From: Bacteroidota bacterium
GTDB lineage: Bacteria; Bacteroidota; Bacteroidia; Chitinophagales; Chitinophagaceae
Direction: 5' to 3'
Assembly (NCBI GenBank): GCA_018268085.1
Contig: JAFDXE010000022.1
Span: forward strand, 1-64,000
Length of the DNA stretch: 64,000 nt
Positions 35,837-44,130 of the stretch are shown piece after piece. A program made the position numbers and the translations under genes. The number at the start of each line of letters is the position of its first letter. Position 1 is the stretch's first letter. The notes under the pieces were generated by a model. The model was given only the letters and a program-made list of their open reading frames with translations, was not told the DNA's origin and did no database searches.

Positions 35837-36502
35837 TTACCTGGCTGTTGGCGTGCGTTTACCTGTTGACAGTTTTTCAACTACAGCATCAAGTCGCTTC
35901 GATTTTGTATCCGATCTTTTGGCGCCGATTACCCATTCAACATATTCTTTACGATTGTTCATCGGGAGGCTTTCAAAAAATGTTTCAGCCGGTTTGTTCT
36001 TTTTAAACAATACTTTCAATTCCTCCGGCACATCAATATCAAGGCTACGACCATTGTAATCTGTACTTGCGAGTACGGTAGCTGAATTAAAATTTGTTTT
36101 TTTAACCGGTGCTGATTGTTGTTTTTTAAACATCACTGCAGTCCAGGTATTATCGATTGCTATCTGTTCATCCGCTACAAATCCATACTTATCCAGTACT
36201 TCCCAATGGCAATCGCGGTTCAGGTCACTTGCAATTTTTGATGTTATTTTCGGATAAGCAATCCATACTTTTGCCCCGGGCTGCAATATGGGAAAAACTT
36301 CCGTGATGATATCGCACAATTGCTTTTTACTTACTGCAAATACGAGGGCAAATTCAATCTTCTTTATTTTAAGCAGCGGCGTTACACATTTTGCGAACGA
36401 AAGCTTAATGAACTGCTTTTCTATTGTTGAAGGAATCCCCTGGATTAGTAAATTTTTTTCGTCTTTTAACTGGAGTTTCTCGAATAAAGTTTGATCAGAC
36501 AT
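35837..36502 (-). CDS. YdeI/OmpD-associated (OmdA) family protein with DUF3052-like N-terminal part
   Basis: A 221-residue soluble protein. The N-terminal half (LQLKDEKNLLIQGIPSTIEKQF ... FPILQPGAKVWIAYPKITSKIASDLNRD) resembles DUF3052-like proteins. The C-terminal ~65 residues carry the OmdA motif (VPEELKVLFKKNKPAETFFESLPMNNRKEYVEWVIGAK.SDTKSKRL). The family has been linked to bacteriocin or peptide resistance in Salmonella; that role here is inference. ATG 36502 is preferred to the TTG at 36511. It is transcribed alone. Confidence 0.85.
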   Translation of the reverse strand: MSDQTLFEKLQLKDEKNLLIQGIPSTIEKQFIKLSFAKCVTPLLKIKKIEFALVFAVSKKQLCDIITEVFPILQPGAKVWIAYPKITSKIASDLNRDCHWEVLDKYGFVADEQIAIDNTWTAVMFKKQQSAPVKKTNFNSATVLASTDYNGRSLDIDVPEELKVLFKKNKPAETFFESLPMNNRKEYVEWVIGAKRSDTKSKRLDAVVEKLSTGKRTPTAR

Positions 36503-36654
36503 GTTGGACAAATAAAGGTTAATGATAGATTCATTAAATTGTTTATAAGAAAATCAAAACTTCAGGAAACATCATGATTTTTTTACAAGCAACTCACCTT
36601 GGGGACACGAATTTACCATTTTTTTCCCGCAGTTTCAAGTTTTTTCTAATAAAA

Positions 36655-36676
36655 AACCCCATTCAATAATGGGGTT
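36655..36676 (-). terminator. Terminator of the M48 peptidase gene
   Basis: A 9-bp perfect stem AACCCCATT / AATGGGGTT with a 4-nt loop is followed on the minus strand by TTTTTATTAG. It lies 24 bp after the M48 gene stop. Confidence 0.9.
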
Positions 36677-36700
36677 AATGTTATAAACTACTCATTTATA

Positions 36701-37507
36701 TTATTTTACCGGCTGATAATAACTTAAAGCTTCATCCATATAACTCTCTAATTGCTGGATCCTGTTTTCATCAGAAGGGTGAGTTGCCAGGAATTCCGGT
36801 GGCTTATTGGAACCTGCTGCGGCCGACATTCTTTGCCAGAAGGGAACAGCCTCCCTGGGATTGTATCCGGCCATAGCACAGAACAGTAAACCGTAATGAT
36901 CTGCTTCATATTCCTGTTTACGTGAGTTTGGTAACAACACTCCTACCTGGGCAGCCGGTGCAAAAACATTATTGAAAATGCTATTCGCCTGTTGCTTATT
37001 TTTTGTAAAAAAATCTCCGGCAACCTGGAGCCCCTGTGCCAAAGCAACCTGGCTCATTCTTTCATTACCATGATGGGCTATTGCATGCGTGATCTCATGA
37101 CCAAGAACAACAGCCAACGCTGCTTCATTTTGCGTAATGGGCAACAAGCCGGTATATACAACAACCTTACCTCCGGGCATACACCATGCATTCACCTCTT
37201 TACTGTCTACCAGGTTAAATTCCCATTTATAGGTTTTCAAATCTGCACTTACAGACGGGTTATTCGCATAATAAGTATTAATGGCAGCAGCAATTCTTGA
37301 TCCTACTCTTTTCACCATTTCAGCATCTTTGTTGCCATTGGCATTTACAACTTTGTTCTGACTGAGAAATGACTGGTATTGACTAACGGCTTCCTGTTGC
37401 AGGGTTGATTCAGGAAACAGGATAAATTGCTGGCGATTGGTTACCGCATTTCGGGTGCAGGCTATAACGATTGATACAACGGTTATAACCGCAATGATTT
37501 TTTTCAT
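36701..37507 (-). CDS. M48 family metallopeptidase, lipoprotein
   Basis: A 268-residue periplasmic zinc peptidase of the BepA/LoiP type. ATG 37507 gives a lipoprotein signal (KKIIAVITVVSIVIAC, Cys17). The active site HEITH (about 137-141) follows EAALAVVLG; the third zinc ligand is Glu in KQEYEADHYGL. Also conserved are NAWCMPGGKVVVYTGLL and LATHPSDENRIQQL, typical of the subgroup. These enzymes degrade misfolded outer-membrane proteins, so envelope quality control is likely. It is transcribed alone, 64 bp downstream of plsY. Confidence 0.93.
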   Translation of the reverse strand: MKKIIAVITVVSIVIACTRNAVTNRQQFILFPESTLQQEAVSQYQSFLSQNKVVNANGNKDAEMVKRVGSRIAAAINTYYANNPSVSADLKTYKWEFNLVDSKEVNAWCMPGGKVVVYTGLLPITQNEAALAVVLGHEITHAIAHHGNERMSQVALAQGLQVAGDFFTKNKQQANSIFNNVFAPAAQVGVLLPNSRKQEYEADHYGLLFCAMAGYNPREAVPFWQRMSAAAGSNKPPEFLATHPSDENRIQQLESYMDEALSYYQPVK

Positions 37508-37571
37508 GATAAATAGTTTAAAAGAAAGCACCTGAACAATTGCTATACCAATATTGAAGGAGCAAAACAGA

Positions 37572-38225
37572 TTAGTCGATACGCTTGCGTGTTTTACGCC
37601 TGTCGCGGTATTTTAAAATTGGAATACGTGTTTCAACACCTCTGAGAATACGACCGATATTTTTCTGGTGTGTTAGTATAACCATAAAGGCTACCAGAAG
37701 CGCAAACACCCTGTACATTGTTTCATGTTCATTCCAAATCCATAATACGGAAACAGGCAACATGATGGCACCAAGAATAGAACTTAAGGATACATAACGA
37801 GTAAGATATAATACGATCACAAAAACACCAACGCAACTAACCGCTACTACCGGTTGAACCGCCAGTATCATTCCAAATAACGTAGCAACACCTTTACCAC
37901 CTTTGAATCCTGCGAATATCGGGAACACATGCCCAAGCACTGCAGCTAGGCCAAGGCCGATCATAAAATTTGTGCGATCTACTTCATTGTGTAAATAATA
38001 AGGAAGAAAATAAAACAACCCAACAGCGGCCATTCCTTTCAGTATATCCACTATCATAACAATGGTTCCGTATTTTGAACCCAAAACCCTGAAAGTATTG
38101 GTAGCGCCCATATTGCCACTACCATAATCACGAATATCTATTCCGAAAAATTTTTTACTGATGATAAGTGCTGTAGGAATCGAACCCAATAAATAAGCAA
38201 CAATGATAAGAAGCAATTCTTTCAT
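37572..38225 (-). CDS. plsY: Glycerol-3-phosphate acyltransferase
   Basis: A 217-residue inner-membrane enzyme that uses acyl-phosphate to acylate glycerol-3-phosphate, the first step of phospholipid synthesis. Motifs are SIPTALIISKKFFGIDIRDYGSGNMGATNTFRVLG at the N-terminus, the GHVFPIFAGFKGGKGVATLFG segment and the late THQKNIGRILRGVETRI. Several hydrophobic helices and a basic end (RDRRKTRKRID) fit the family. Length is normal. The acyl-phosphate-making enzyme (PlsX) is not in the window. Confidence 0.96.
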   Translation of the reverse strand: MKELLLIIVAYLLGSIPTALIISKKFFGIDIRDYGSGNMGATNTFRVLGSKYGTIVMIVDILKGMAAVGLFYFLPYYLHNEVDRTNFMIGLGLAAVLGHVFPIFAGFKGGKGVATLFGMILAVQPVVAVSCVGVFVIVLYLTRYVSLSSILGAIMLPVSVLWIWNEHETMYRVFALLVAFMVILTHQKNIGRILRGVETRIPILKYRDRRKTRKRID

Positions 38226-38315
38226 CTATGTTTCTTTAGTTGTTTGAAGATCACAAAGATAGCTAAAAAAACTGATTGAATTAATCGTAAATTAATATTG
38301 TGGAAAAATGCAATC

Positions 38316-39161
38316 TTAGCCGGCTATACGTTTAAGCTGCGTACCTATTACCAGCCAATTGTCTTTCTCCAAACAGGAATCAATGGTGAAGCCTGCACTT
38401 TCAAGCTCACTGGTGATTTTATTTTTATCCTGCCCCATGATGCCGCTGAACAAAACCCTGCATCCGGGTTTGCAGGCTGCAATAATTGCTTCCAGGTTGC
38501 CAAGAATAATATTCAGGTTAATATTGGCAAGTATAATATCAGCTTGATAACCCATCTCAATCGTTTCTGCTTTCACAAGTGTAATGGCAGAACAATGATT
38601 TGCTTCTGTATTTTCAAGTGCATTGCTGATGCTCCAGTCGTCGTAATCAATAGCAACTATATGTTTAGCGCCCATTTTTTCGGCCAGGATAGCCAATACT
38701 GCGGTGCCTGTTCCAAAATCAATCACATCTTTTCCGGAAAAGTCCAACAGGCTCATTTGCTGGATCATTTGATAGGTTGTGGCATGATGCCCCGTACCGA
38801 AACTCATCTTCGGGGTAATTACCAGTTCCAGGTCAACACCCGCTACAGGTTCATGAAATCCGGCACGAAGTAACACAAATGGCTGTTGCGTATCCGGCTT
38901 TAATACCACTACCGGTTCAAAATTCGACTCCCAATCGCTATTCCAATTTCTTTCCTTTATAATTGATTTTGAATACTTAATATGATTATTTGAAAATAAA
39001 TTATCAAACATGTCAGGTTGAAATTTATCCACCTCAACAAAAGCTTTCAACACCATACCCTCTTCCTCATAACCTTCGAAACCAATTGCATCTAGCTGCG
39101 CAATTAACACAGCTCGCTGCGCTTCATTTACCTGTTCAAATAAGAATTGATAATGTTCCAT
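38316..39161 (-). CDS. prmA: Ribosomal protein L11 methyltransferase
   Basis: A 281-residue S-adenosylmethionine-dependent enzyme that trimethylates ribosomal protein L11. The substrate-recognition domain occupies about 1-95; the methyltransferase core has LVITPKMSFGTGHHATTYQMIQ, motif I DFGTGTAVLAILAEKMGA, and DIILANINLNII with the NP/NxN-type site. It directly follows pnp (56-bp gap with a terminator between). Length matches PrmA. Confidence 0.93.
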   Translation of the reverse strand: MEHYQFLFEQVNEAQRAVLIAQLDAIGFEGYEEEGMVLKAFVEVDKFQPDMFDNLFSNNHIKYSKSIIKERNWNSDWESNFEPVVVLKPDTQQPFVLLRAGFHEPVAGVDLELVITPKMSFGTGHHATTYQMIQQMSLLDFSGKDVIDFGTGTAVLAILAEKMGAKHIVAIDYDDWSISNALENTEANHCSAITLVKAETIEMGYQADIILANINLNIILGNLEAIIAACKPGCRVLFSGIMGQDKNKITSELESAGFTIDSCLEKDNWLVIGTQLKRIAG

Positions 39162-39171
39162 TGTATAAAAA

Positions 39172-39198
39172 AAGCTGCAAGTTGATTACCTGCAGCTT
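39172..39198 (-). terminator. Terminator of pnp
   Basis: The stem AAGCTGCA / TGCAGCTT is followed on the minus strand by TTTTTTTATAC. It lies 20 bp after the pnp stop codon and just before the prmA start. Confidence 0.85.
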
Positions 39199-39217
39199 AT
39201 AATTTTTGTAGAAAATA

Positions 39218-41386
39218 TTATTGATTTGACTCAGGTGATTGCTGAGGCTGTTGCTTTGCAGCTTCAGGCTTTTCCGGTTTGGGCATCAGCACTTTGCGGC
39301 TAAGCTTAAATTTACCGGTACGCGGATCTATTTCCAGCAATTTCACTTTCACCTTATCTCCTTCCTTAAAAATTCCATCCATTGTTTCAAGGCGCTTCCA
39401 GCTAATTTCACTGATATGCAATAAACCCTCTTTTTTTGGCAGGAATTCAACAAAAGCTCCGAATTCTTTAATGCTTTTCACTGTTCCTTCATAGGTTTCA
39501 CCTACTACCGGTACGGCTACAAGACCATTAACCCAGGCAACAGCCCGATCCAATCCTGCTTTTTCTTTAGAGAATATACTTACCTCACCCCTGTTTTCAA
39601 CTTCTTCAATATTGATGGTAGTTCCTGTTTCACGCTGAATTTCCTGGATCACTTTTCCACCCGGCCCGATTACCGCCCCGATGAATTCTTTATCGATCAT
39701 CAGTTTTACCATCCTTGGTGCATGAGGCTTAACTTCCGGCCTTGCTGCAGGTGTACAGGCATACATCGCATCTAAAATATGCAGACGTCCTTTTTTGGCC
39801 TGTGCCAGCGCCTGGCGCATTACATCCATACTCAAGCCATCTACTTTAATATCCATCTGTACGCCACAAATTCCATCACGGGTACCAGTAACTTTAAAAT
39901 CCATATCTCCCAGGTGATCTTCATCACCTAAAATATCAGTTAAAACAGCGTACTTATCTCCCTTGGTAATCAAGCCCATAGCAACTCCGCTAACATGCTT
40001 TGGAACAGGTACACCTGCATCCATCAACGCCAAAGAACCGGCGCAAACAGTAGCCATTGATGATGACCCGTTACTTTCCAGGATATCACTTACCACCCTT
40101 ACGGTGTATGGATATTCAGAACCAGGCATCATCTTTTTAAGCGAACGCATGGCAAGGTTTCCGTGACCAACTTCGCGGCGACCAACACCACGCATCATTT
40201 TAACTTCACCGGTTGAAAAAGGAGGAAAATTATAGTGGAGGATGAACTTAGCGTAATGAGATTCAAAAGCATCTTCTGTTAATAATTCGTCTAAAGGAGT
40301 TCCTAAAGTAACAGTTGTAAGTGACTGTGTTTCACCTCTTGTAAATAAAGCTGAACCGTGAGGGGTTGGTAGCGGACTGATTTCCATAGCGAGTGGCCGA
40401 ATGTCTTCTGTTCCCCTGCCATCGAGACGCTTGCGATCATTCAGGATCATGTCTCTAACCACATGATACTGCAATTCACCAAAATAATGACCGATAAGTG
40501 CTTTATCTTCATCCGGTAATTCTTCACCCAAATGAGCGACAACTTCTTCTTTCAATGCAGCATAGGCATCGCTTCTTTCATGTTTAGCAGAAGCCGATGA
40601 AGAAATCGCATACATTTTATCTTTCGCAAACGCTATAATCTTTTCGTTCAGTTCCTCATTGCGATACGGTTTCGTATAGTCTCTTTTTGGCTGATTCCCG
40701 AGCAATGCTCTCAACTCCTCCTGTGCTTTTACCTGTATGCGTATTGCATCATGCGCAATTTCCAGTGCTTTTACAAGGTCTTCTTCCTGGCATTCGTTAC
40801 TCTCACCTTCCACCATCATAATATTTTTGCTGGTAGCGGCAACCACAAATTCAAGATCGGATTGCTCCATTTGTTTACGGGTAGGATTAACGATGAATTC
40901 GCCTTCGATCCTTCCGATACGAACTTCAGAAATGATCTCCTGGATAGGAATATCGGAAACGGCAAGTGCTGCAGAGGCTGCAAGACAAGCAAGTGAATCC
41001 GGAAGCACATTTTCGTCTGAAGAAATCAACGACACCAAAACCTGCACATCGCAGAGATAATCTTCAGGGAACAACGGACGAAGCGCCCTGTCGATCAACC
41101 TGGAAGTTAGAATTTCATAATCATTTAAGCGGGCTTCTCTTTTGAAGAATGAACCTGGTATACGTCCGGCAGATGCAAATTTTTCCTGGTAATCTACTGA
41201 TAATGGAAAAAAGTTTTGTCCGGCTTTAGGTTCTTTATTAGCCACAACGGTTGCCAAAAGGATGCAATCGCCCTGGCGAACGGTTACAGCGCCATCAGCC
41301 TGGCGGGCAAGTTTACCGGTTTCGATGGTAACCATACGGCCACCACCCATATCGAAGGTTACTGATTTAGGGTTGAAAAGTGACAT
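39218..41386 (-). CDS. pnp: Polyribonucleotide nucleotidyltransferase (PNPase)
   Basis: A 722-residue phosphorolytic 3'-5' exoribonuclease of the RNA degradosome. Two RNase PH-like domains (about 10-230 and 310-560) flank a helical linker; the second has LFTRGETQSLTTVTLG and KFILHYNFPPFSTGEV. A KH domain (MIDKEFIGAVIGPGGKVIQEIQRETG, about 565-625) and an S1 domain (GETYEGTVKSIKEFGAFVEFLPKKEGLLHISEI, about 640-705) follow, with a short Gln/Pro-rich tail. Gene order rpsO-pnp is the common bacterial arrangement; a terminator sits between them here (41448-41474) along with a 17-bp palindrome. Confidence 0.97.
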   Translation of the reverse strand: MSLFNPKSVTFDMGGGRMVTIETGKLARQADGAVTVRQGDCILLATVVANKEPKAGQNFFPLSVDYQEKFASAGRIPGSFFKREARLNDYEILTSRLIDRALRPLFPEDYLCDVQVLVSLISSDENVLPDSLACLAASAALAVSDIPIQEIISEVRIGRIEGEFIVNPTRKQMEQSDLEFVVAATSKNIMMVEGESNECQEEDLVKALEIAHDAIRIQVKAQEELRALLGNQPKRDYTKPYRNEELNEKIIAFAKDKMYAISSSASAKHERSDAYAALKEEVVAHLGEELPDEDKALIGHYFGELQYHVVRDMILNDRKRLDGRGTEDIRPLAMEISPLPTPHGSALFTRGETQSLTTVTLGTPLDELLTEDAFESHYAKFILHYNFPPFSTGEVKMMRGVGRREVGHGNLAMRSLKKMMPGSEYPYTVRVVSDILESNGSSSMATVCAGSLALMDAGVPVPKHVSGVAMGLITKGDKYAVLTDILGDEDHLGDMDFKVTGTRDGICGVQMDIKVDGLSMDVMRQALAQAKKGRLHILDAMYACTPAARPEVKPHAPRMVKLMIDKEFIGAVIGPGGKVIQEIQRETGTTINIEEVENRGEVSIFSKEKAGLDRAVAWVNGLVAVPVVGETYEGTVKSIKEFGAFVEFLPKKEGLLHISEISWKRLETMDGIFKEGDKVKVKLLEIDPRTGKFKLSRKVLMPKPEKPEAAKQQPQQSPESNQ

Positions 41387-41401
41387 GTAGTTTGAATTTG
41401 C

Positions 41402-41418
41402 GAAAACAAATTGTTTTC
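41402..41418. promoter_or_regulatory. 17-bp palindrome between rpsO and pnp
   Basis: GAAAACAA-A-TTGTTTTC is a perfect inverted repeat 16 bp before the pnp start codon. It could be an operator or an RNA-processing/leader hairpin; which one cannot be told. Confidence 0.4.
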
Positions 41419-41447
41419 TTTTTAAAGTAGGTATGTAAAAAGAAATA

Positions 41448-41474
41448 TTCCCAACGGCAGTTTACTGTTGGGAA
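41448..41474 (-). terminator. Terminator/attenuator of rpsO
   Basis: The stem TTCCCAAC / GTTGGGAA has an 11-nt loop; the minus strand continues TATTTCTTTTT. It lies between rpsO and pnp, so pnp may need its own promoter or read-through. Confidence 0.8.
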
Positions 41475-41503
41475 TAAATCAATATTGCATACATTGATAT
41501 TTT

Positions 41504-41776
41504 TTATTTACGGAGACCTAATTTTTCGATCAACGCCCTGTATCCTGTTAGATCATGTTTGCTCAGGTAAGTCAATAAACGCTTACGCTGACCAACCATC
41601 ATCATCAGTCCACGTTGTGATGAAAAATCTTTTTTGTTACCTCTCAGGTGATTAGAGATGTGATTGATACGCTCTGTCAGCAGTGCAATCTGACCTTCGA
41701 TAGAACCGGTGTTAGTAGCTTTACCACCATAAGTTTGGAAGATAGTGGCTTTTTTTTCTGTTGTTAAATGCGACAT
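41504..41776 (-). CDS. rpsO: 30S ribosomal protein S15
   Basis: A 90-residue ribosomal protein that binds 16S rRNA early in 30S assembly. It shows the four-helix S15 pattern: TGSIEGQIALLTERINHISNHLRGNKKDFSSQRGLMMMVGQRKRLLTYL, ending YRALIEKLGLRK. Length is as usual (89 residues in E. coli). A TAATTTTG box is upstream (41827-41834). Confidence 0.98.
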   Translation of the reverse strand: MSHLTTEKKATIFQTYGGKATNTGSIEGQIALLTERINHISNHLRGNKKDFSSQRGLMMMVGQRKRLLTYLSKHDLTGYRALIEKLGLRK

Positions 41777-41826
41777 TTCTTTGTTTTTTTAAAACGGTAT
41801 GTTTTACTTCTTGTTATAATCGGCTG

Positions 41827-41834
41827 CAAAATTA
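41827..41834 (-). promoter_or_regulatory. -7 promoter element of rpsO
   Basis: TAATTTTG on the minus strand, 51 bp before ATG 41776, matches TAnnTTTG. No -33 TTG is at standard spacing. Confidence 0.5.
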
Positions 41835-42004
41835 AAGGAAATAAATGAATAAAAGTGAAGATTTGGCAAGTTTTATGGGAAATAAAAGCTATTAAACCGG
41901 GAACCTGCCCCATAGAAATTGTTTTTAGCGAAAATGGATTTTCAATTCCATATTCGCAGCCGCAAAGATCCCAAACATTGTATTTAAAACCTCAACTTTG
42001 CAAC

Positions 42005-43009
42005 ATGAAACCAAATTTTGCCATAATTGGGTGTGGCCGGATTGCCCGCAGGCATGCCGAACAAATCACTAAAGCAGGCTATCTGCTGGCTGTTTGTGAT
42101 ATTATTCCCGAGCGGGCTTCAGAACTGGCACAGGAATTCGGTGCAAGGGCGTATTTTTCATTGGATGAATTGTTGCAAAAAGAACCGGCAGTAGATACAA
42201 TGGTAATTTGTACACCCAATGGCTTACACGCCCAACATTCTATACTATCATTGAAGTATGGAAAACAGGTACTCTGTGAAAAACCACTTTGCATTAACAG
42301 CAAAGACGCAAAAAAAATGCTGGATACTGCGGCAAATGCTGCCAAACAATTATTCGTGGTGAAACAAAACCGGTATAATCCGCCGGTGGAAGCTGTGAAG
42401 AAATTACTTGAGGAGGACAAGCTGGGAAAGATTTTTTCCTTCCAGGTAAATTGTTTCTGGAACAGACCCCCACAGTATTACTCCAATAGCTGGAAGGGAA
42501 CCAAAGACATGGATGGCGGTACTTTGTACACCCAGTTCAGTCATTTTATTGACCTCCTGTACTGGTTGCTGGGAGATGTAAAAGATGTAAAGGCAATTGT
42601 GAAGAATGTTGATCATCCTTTAAATGAAATTGATGACAGCGGCGTTGTATTGATTGAAATGCTGAACGGTTCAATTGGCACAATGAATTATACCGTTAAC
42701 AGCTATGGAAAAAATATGGAAGGCTCCTTTACCATTTTTGGTGAAAAAGGAACAGTAAAGATTGGTGGACAATACCTCAATACGATCGAATATCAATGCA
42801 TCGAAACTGAAGAACTACAAAACATACCGCCGGGGAATACGGCAAATAACTATGGCTTTTACCAGGGAAGCATGAGTAACCACGGCAAAGTATATGAGCA
42901 TTTGATCAAGGCTTTGGAAGATCCGGCTTACGAATTTGCCAGCGCATTAGATGGAATGAAAACGGTTGAAATTATCGAGAAAATTTATACTGCCGCTGCC
43001 TTCCGGTAA
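42005..43009 (+). CDS. Gfo/Idh/MocA oxidoreductase, WlbA/WbpB-like sugar dehydrogenase
   Basis: A 334-residue NAD(P)-dependent oxidoreductase. The Rossmann motif GCGRIARRHAEQI follows the start; CEKPLCINSKDAKKML holds the conserved EKP of the family. The C-terminal half has NCFWNRPPQYYSNSWKGTKDMDGGTLYTQFSHFIDLLYWL, resembling UDP-sugar 3-dehydrogenases (WlbA/WbpB) that work in surface-polysaccharide synthesis. ATG 42005 starts right at the Rossmann strand; the frame upstream to 41855 is non-coding in character. It is followed by two glycosyltransferase genes on the same strand, so a small glycan-building operon is likely. Confidence 0.88.
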   Translation: MKPNFAIIGCGRIARRHAEQITKAGYLLAVCDIIPERASELAQEFGARAYFSLDELLQKEPAVDTMVICTPNGLHAQHSILSLKYGKQVLCEKPLCINSKDAKKMLDTAANAAKQLFVVKQNRYNPPVEAVKKLLEEDKLGKIFSFQVNCFWNRPPQYYSNSWKGTKDMDGGTLYTQFSHFIDLLYWLLGDVKDVKAIVKNVDHPLNEIDDSGVVLIEMLNGSIGTMNYTVNSYGKNMEGSFTIFGEKGTVKIGGQYLNTIEYQCIETEELQNIPPGNTANNYGFYQGSMSNHGKVYEHLIKALEDPAYEFASALDGMKTVEIIEKIYTAAAFR

Positions 43010-43041
43010 AAAGCATTTTATTTGCGTTAAATAATAAGCAT

Positions 43042-44130
43042 TTGCCCCGGATATATTTTACCGTTACAACCGATCTCAGTTACGACCAGCGCATGATTCG
43101 CATCTGCACTTCGCTTGCCCGTTCGGGTTATGATGTAATTCTGGTGGGCAGAAAATTACCAGACTCCAAACCATTACTGAAACAACCATTCCGTCAAAAA
43201 AGGATACGGTGTTTTTTTGATAAAGGGAAACTGTTTTATGCAGAATACAACATCCGGCTATTTATTTACCTGCTATTTAAAAAAATGGATGGTATTTGTG
43301 CTATAGACCTGGATACCATTCTCCCCTGCTTTTATATATCCTCTATAAAAAAAATTAAAAGAATTTACGATGCACATGAATTGTTTTGTGAAATGAAAGA
43401 AATTGTTACCCGACCAGGTATTTACAAATTCTGGAAAAAAACAGAACAGAAAACAGTACCGCATTTCCCCCTTGGTTATACGGTAAACCAACCCATTGCG
43501 GATGAATTTTTTAACATGTATGGTGTGAAGTATGAAGTAATCAGGAGCATTGCCCTATACAACGAATCACTGCAACAACATAACAGGGAAAAATTTATCC
43601 TCTACCAGGGAGCGGTAAACGAAGGGCGATGTTTTGAACAACTGATCCCTGCCATGCAACAGGTAAATGCAGCATTGATCATATGCGGAGACGGTAATTT
43701 TATGCAGCAGGCAAAACAACTGGTACACACTTATTCACTCGAAAATAAAGTGATATTTAAAGGGATGATTGAACCATCTGAATTGAAAAAAATTACATCA
43801 AAGGCTTACATAGGCGTTACCCTTTTTGAAAAAGAAAGCAGGAGTAATTATTATTCACTGGCAAACCGCTTTTTTGATTATATACATGCAGCTACTCCTC
43901 AATTGTGCGTTAATTACCCCGTGTATGCAGAAATCAATGATCAATTCGAGATTGGCGTTTTAATTAACGAACCAACCGTAAACATGATTGCATCTTCGTT
44001 AAACAGGATGTTGAACGATGCTGAATTATGGAATAAGTTACATCATAATTGTATTGAAGCCGCGAGGCACCTGAACTGGCAAAACGAAGAAAAGAAACTC
44101 ATCGCTTTTTATAAAAATATTTTTGGATAA
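43042..44130 (+). CDS. Glycosyltransferase (GT-B, family 4-like)
   Basis: A 362-residue GT-B fold glycosyltransferase. The N-terminal Rossmann half has TTDLSYDQRMIRICTSLARSGYDVILVGRK and CAIDLDTILPCFY; the C-terminal half has ILYQGAVNEGRCFEQLIPAM, LIICGDGNFMQQAKQL and KVIFKGMIEPSELKKITSKAYIGVTLFEKESRSNYYSLANRFFDYIHA, as in GT4 enzymes. The start is TTG 43042 (PRIYFTVTTD); I see no in-frame ATG that preserves the first beta-strand. The next gene overlaps its stop by 8 bp. Donor and acceptor sugars are unknown. Confidence 0.88.
   Translation: MPRIYFTVTTDLSYDQRMIRICTSLARSGYDVILVGRKLPDSKPLLKQPFRQKRIRCFFDKGKLFYAEYNIRLFIYLLFKKMDGICAIDLDTILPCFYISSIKKIKRIYDAHELFCEMKEIVTRPGIYKFWKKTEQKTVPHFPLGYTVNQPIADEFFNMYGVKYEVIRSIALYNESLQQHNREKFILYQGAVNEGRCFEQLIPAMQQVNAALIICGDGNFMQQAKQLVHTYSLENKVIFKGMIEPSELKKITSKAYIGVTLFEKESRSNYYSLANRFFDYIHAATPQLCVNYPVYAEINDQFEIGVLINEPTVNMIASSLNRMLNDAELWNKLHHNCIEAARHLNWQNEEKKLIAFYKNIFG

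Noticed and set aside
41855-42004. Longer start for the Gfo/Idh/MocA gene at 41855.
   Set aside because: The added 50 residues have no family similarity and cover the rpsO upstream region; the Rossmann strand begins right at ATG 42005.
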